From Spirochaetaceae bacterium (GTDB taxonomy: Bacteria > Spirochaetota > Leptospiria > Leptospirales > Leptonemataceae): a stretch of DNA of 64,000 nucleotides. Shown here piece after piece: positions 61,269 to 64,000 of the stretch; positions within the stretch are counted from its first letter, which is position 1; each line of letters opens with the position of its first letter. The stretch is taken from the NCBI GenBank assembly GCA_002730875.1, contig PCBI01000009.1, positions 62,001-126,000 on the forward strand, in the 5' to 3' direction. The notes beneath the pieces are model-generated. The model searched no databases, had not been told where the DNA came from, and saw only the letters and a list, made by a program, of their open reading frames with translations. Both the position numbers and the translations under genes were made by a program.

Positions 61269-61799
61269 ATGATGGAAATCAACGGACTGCATAGCCAACT
61301 CTCCGGAATGGTCCAGCGCGGACAGCTTTCCGGTCGCAAAATTGCCTCATTGATCGAACTGCGAGAAACCGTAGAACGATTTGCTCAATGTAATTATGTA
61401 GAGCAGGAAGAAATCCAGGCGCTAAAAGAAAAATATGGCGCAGAACCAGAAGTGATCACCTGGGGAGATTATTTTCAAACGGAAGTGGCCAGTCGTCATT
61501 TTGATCTAAGCGACGCAGAATTCCTGAAAATCGTTGATACCATCCGGTTCGACCTGGTTTCGGCCACTATGATCTTTAAGAACAAGTCCCCGGAATTCTG
61601 CGAACAGGTTCGTGAAGAGGCGATTATCGCCTCCGGAACCGATCGAGAGAACTGGACCAACGAACATGAGCAGGCGGCCCACATGGGCATCCTGTTGCAG
61701 TATTTCGAGCAACTGCAATTGAGTCGATGTGAGATTTCTGATATCGATCAGAAATGGTTTGAATCTTTTCTTCAGCAAGCCGCGCAAAGCACAGGTTGA
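61269..61799 (+). CDS. Hypothetical cytosolic protein
   Basis: From the ATG at 61269 the product is 176 residues, acidic and helical (GRKIASLIELRETVERFAQ, QEEIQALKEKYGAEPEV, HEQAAHMGILLQYFEQLQL). It has no signal or membrane segment. I do not recognise the family. A longer frame to 61056 would translate the 13-bp tandem repeat and is rejected as a start. Confidence 0.65.
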   Translation: MMEINGLHSQLSGMVQRGQLSGRKIASLIELRETVERFAQCNYVEQEEIQALKEKYGAEPEVITWGDYFQTEVASRHFDLSDAEFLKIVDTIRFDLVSATMIFKNKSPEFCEQVREEAIIASGTDRENWTNEHEQAAHMGILLQYFEQLQLSRCEISDIDQKWFESFLQQAAQSTG

Positions 61800-61923
61800 A
61801 GGGTTTAGGCCACGGACTCGGCGGGGCCTGGCGCGCCCCGTAGCAGAAACCGAATAGACTTTCAGCCCCCAGAATTTGTCCGGCGCGCCCCGGTTACTCC
61901 GGTCCGGCAAGGGAAGTGAAACT

Positions 61924-62859
61924 TTGAAATCATCTCTGCTATACAGTGCATTCTTCCGATTTCTCCTTATGACCTGGGTGATGACCTGCGTGGCCGGATC
62001 GCTAATTGCTGAAGAACCCGGGCCCGCAGCGAATGAGGATCAGCCCGCTCCCTCCGATCCGAATGCCGAATCCCCCGCTTACCAGGCCCCCTCCAACCCC
62101 GCCGATTTTCAAAAGTATAAAACCTACCGGCAGCAGCGAAACGAGTCTTTTCGAAAGCTTTACTCCGAGGAAGCGGATCGGCGCTTTCTATTCATCCTGG
62201 AACAAATTGCGGAGCAGAACTATGACTCCGCCCGCCGAAGGCTACAGGATTTCCTGATACTGTATCCGAACCACCCGATGGCGGACCGGGCCCGGCAAGA
62301 GCTGGCCGCCCTCTATAAACGAGACGGCTCCACGGGACCGGCTCTGTATCATTATCAGCAATCCGCCGTCCTGGAACGGCCGAAACAGGGAGAAGCGCAG
62401 TCTCTGCTGGAAATGGCCCGGATTGAAATTCGCCAGGGTCGCTATCAAACCGCCCGGCAACTGCTTCAAGACATACAGAACCGGTTTTCCGGTACCGAAG
62501 AGGCCCGCCAGGCCCGATTGCTGGAAAGATCCTATCGGTTTGTGGAGCTTCCGGCCAATCAGAATCCGGATCCCGATGGCGCAGACTTCCGAGATCAAGA
62601 TTCTCCGGGTCTGGACCAAAACCGGAGCTCCGAGGACTCCGATGTCGAATCCGGCGACCGCTCTACAAACCGGGAAGATGGAGACAGGCCCCTTTTTCCC
62701 ATTTCCGGCGCCGAAACAGAAAATCCGATGGCAAACCCATCCGACGACACTGGAATTGACAAAGCCGACGGGAAGCCATCAACTGGACAAACAGCGCTGG
62801 ATCGGATGGGTGAAGGCATTGAAAAACTGGATTCGGTTCCCTCCGGGGACTCGAATTAG
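61924..62859 (+). CDS. Exported TPR-containing protein
   Basis: The product has a signal peptide (FFRFLLMTWVMTCVAGSLIA), a Pro/Ala-rich linker, and a helical TPR-like region (LFILEQIAEQNYDSARRRLQ, GRYQTARQLLQDIQNRF) followed by a disordered acidic tail of about 100 residues. I chose the TTG at 61924 (311 aa) because AAGGGAAGTG lies just upstream; TTG at 61876 is also possible. It resembles the TPR gene at 56604 in layout. Confidence 0.65.
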   Translation: MKSSLLYSAFFRFLLMTWVMTCVAGSLIAEEPGPAANEDQPAPSDPNAESPAYQAPSNPADFQKYKTYRQQRNESFRKLYSEEADRRFLFILEQIAEQNYDSARRRLQDFLILYPNHPMADRARQELAALYKRDGSTGPALYHYQQSAVLERPKQGEAQSLLEMARIEIRQGRYQTARQLLQDIQNRFSGTEEARQARLLERSYRFVELPANQNPDPDGADFRDQDSPGLDQNRSSEDSDVESGDRSTNREDGDRPLFPISGAETENPMANPSDDTGIDKADGKPSTGQTALDRMGEGIEKLDSVPSGDSN

Positions 62860-62983
62860 TCGTCCAGGCCTACTGCAGGGTAGTCAAAAAAAAGCCCCCT
62901 GAAACTGGTTGTTCGTAGTTTCCCTTCCGATATTGAATTTGTATACCATGATCTTGCCGGAACAAGGGAGAATGTAGGAAGCT

Positions 62984-64000
62984 ATGGCCTTTCAAATGGT
63001 GAATTATCGTGCCGGCTCCTACATCATTATTGAGGGGAAGCGAGAAGTAGGTCACTTCTACATCGTCCGGCAGGGAAAAGTACGCACATCCAAGGAAACT
63101 CCGGTGGCCGGGGAAGAGGGGACCACCCTATTGGGGCCCGGTGACTTCTTTGGAGTAGAGAGTGCCATGTCCGGCCATAGCCGAATCGAAACGGTTGTGG
63201 CCCAGACCGATGTTTCTCTCATCCAGGTAAACAATGACCAGTTCGGTCTACTAATTCAAAAGAATGCCCCGGTGGCGATGAAGATCATTCGATCGTTCTC
63301 CATGAAGCTACGGGCCTTCGATAGTACTATTACCCGTCTATCCTTTCGTACAGCGCTGGAAGAGGATCCCTCGCACCTTTTCGATCTAGGCGAATTCTAC
63401 TTCAAAGAAGAACGATTCAATCACGCAGCCTACGCCTTTCAACGCTATCTGCAGTGGAACCCCAAAGGTAAGAATGTAAGCCAGGCAAAGATGCGGCTCC
63501 AGTCCATGAACAAGCCGCTGAAAGCGCCGGCCTACATGGAAAAGAGCATCAATCGAACCTTCAATCCGGATGACATGATCTTCTGCGAAAATGAGCCCGG
63601 CTTTGAGCTCTACATCATCCAGGGCGGTAGAGTTAAGATCACAAAGATGGTGGAAGGCCAGGAAGTGATGCTGGCCGTTCTTCAAACCGGCGACATCTTT
63701 GGCGAGATGGCCATTCTGGACAACAAGCCAAGAAGCGCTTCGGCCATCTGTGCAGAGAAAGCTACCATGCTGGCCATTAACAAAGCCAACTTCGAGGCTA
63801 TGGTAAAAGCCCAACCGCAACTGGCCACTCGATTGATTACTCTACTATCCGAACGAATCTGGATGGCCTATCGACAGCTGGCCAACCTGATGATCTCCGA
63901 TCCCCAGGGCCGTCTGTATGATACCCTGCTCACATTGGCAGAAAAGAATCATATTAAGATTGCTCCCCGTTCCAACCACAACTTTGACATCGGCGGCAAA
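62984..64000 (+). CDS. Protein with two cyclic-nucleotide-binding domains, Crp-like (3' end cut by window)
   Basis: From the ATG at 62984 (GTAGGAA upstream) the frame is open to the window end, 339 residues. Two cNMP-binding domains are visible: residues about 5-100 (RAGSYIIIEGKREVGHFYIV, GPGDFFGVESAMSG) and about 185-290 (FELYIIQGGRVKITKMVEGQ, GDIFGEMAILDNKPRSASA). Between them lies a helical linker with a TPR-like segment. The last residues look like the start of a Crp-type DNA-binding region, which lies outside. It would be a cAMP- or cGMP-responsive regulator; the class III cyclase-like gene at 37315 is the only cyclase-like protein in view. Confidence 0.85.
   Translation, partial: MAFQMVNYRAGSYIIIEGKREVGHFYIVRQGKVRTSKETPVAGEEGTTLLGPGDFFGVESAMSGHSRIETVVAQTDVSLIQVNNDQFGLLIQKNAPVAMKIIRSFSMKLRAFDSTITRLSFRTALEEDPSHLFDLGEFYFKEERFNHAAYAFQRYLQWNPKGKNVSQAKMRLQSMNKPLKAPAYMEKSINRTFNPDDMIFCENEPGFELYIIQGGRVKITKMVEGQEVMLAVLQTGDIFGEMAILDNKPRSASAICAEKATMLAINKANFEAMVKAQPQLATRLITLLSERIWMAYRQLANLMISDPQGRLYDTLLTLAEKNHIKIAPRSNHNFDIGGK

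Overview
The window looks like chromosomal DNA of a spirochaete from the order Leptospirales, most like the higher-GC, free-living lineages (Leptonema or Turneriella type) rather than pathogenic Leptospira. The reasons are the metY-metX-metW cluster, an MBOAT acyltransferase next to a DUF1574/SGNH-type partner, many lipoproteins with relaxed spirochaetal lipoboxes, FecR-domain proteins behind an ECF sigma factor, and a base composition judged by eye at 50-55 % GC. This assignment is inference; no 16S rRNA or tRNA gene was recognised. Two genes are cut by the window edges: a polytopic membrane protein on the left and a double cyclic-nucleotide-binding protein on the right.

Layout. 1-7.8 kb: minus-strand operons (membrane protein, 72-aa protein, trmB; then lipoproteins with a GT2-GtrA glycosyltransferase) and one plus-strand metallo-beta-lactamase-fold gene. 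7.9-14.1 kb: aspS, then the phoH-pgpH-ybeY group (RNA metabolism and c-di-AMP turnover). 14.2-15.8 kb: a flavocytochrome-like ferric reductase overlapping a secreted cytochrome b5. 16.1-22.5 kb: an accessory region holding a secreted protein, a 5'-truncated Hint (autoprocessing) toxin remnant with an alpha/beta-hydrolase-like end, a complete IS3-family (IS407-like) element, a broken Xre regulator, a run of small cassette-like genes and GC-rich palindromic repeats. 22.6-31.4 kb: housekeeping genes rpsF-ssb-rplI-dnaB-radA (without the expected rpsR), a small lipoprotein, a Ctp protease, tsaD and pssA. 31.3-38.7 kb: an outer-membrane protein divergent from an ECF sigma factor, two FecR-domain proteins, a Bfd-like ferredoxin, ExbB/ExbD and a degenerate class III cyclase-like membrane protein. 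38.8-42.2 kb: metY, metX, metW. 42.4-46.1 kb: an OmpA-family protein, a VOC protein and a Tat-exported aldo/keto reductase. 46.1-49.7 kb: two arrays of variable-stem hairpin repeats around an acyl-CoA dehydrogenase and a PhaR-like regulator. 49.8-62.9 kb: envelope genes (HEAT protein, SH3 lipoprotein, RluB-like synthase, MBOAT/SGNH pair, TPR proteins, a VWA-STAS fusion, a large outer-membrane protein). 63-64 kb: the cyclic-nucleotide-binding protein.

The most unusual signal is the hairpin family at 46.1-46.8 and 49.2-49.7 kb. Each unit carries up to four consecutive stem-loops. Flanks and loops are conserved, but stem sequences change from copy to copy while both arms stay complementary. Interleaved with these units are two extra copies of the last 56 bp of the acyl-CoA dehydrogenase gene. 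One is identical to the gene end, and the other differs only at synonymous positions in the reading frame. Hairpins of a similar type (variable stem, TCC-containing loop) also sit inside the broken Xre gene and next to other accessory genes.
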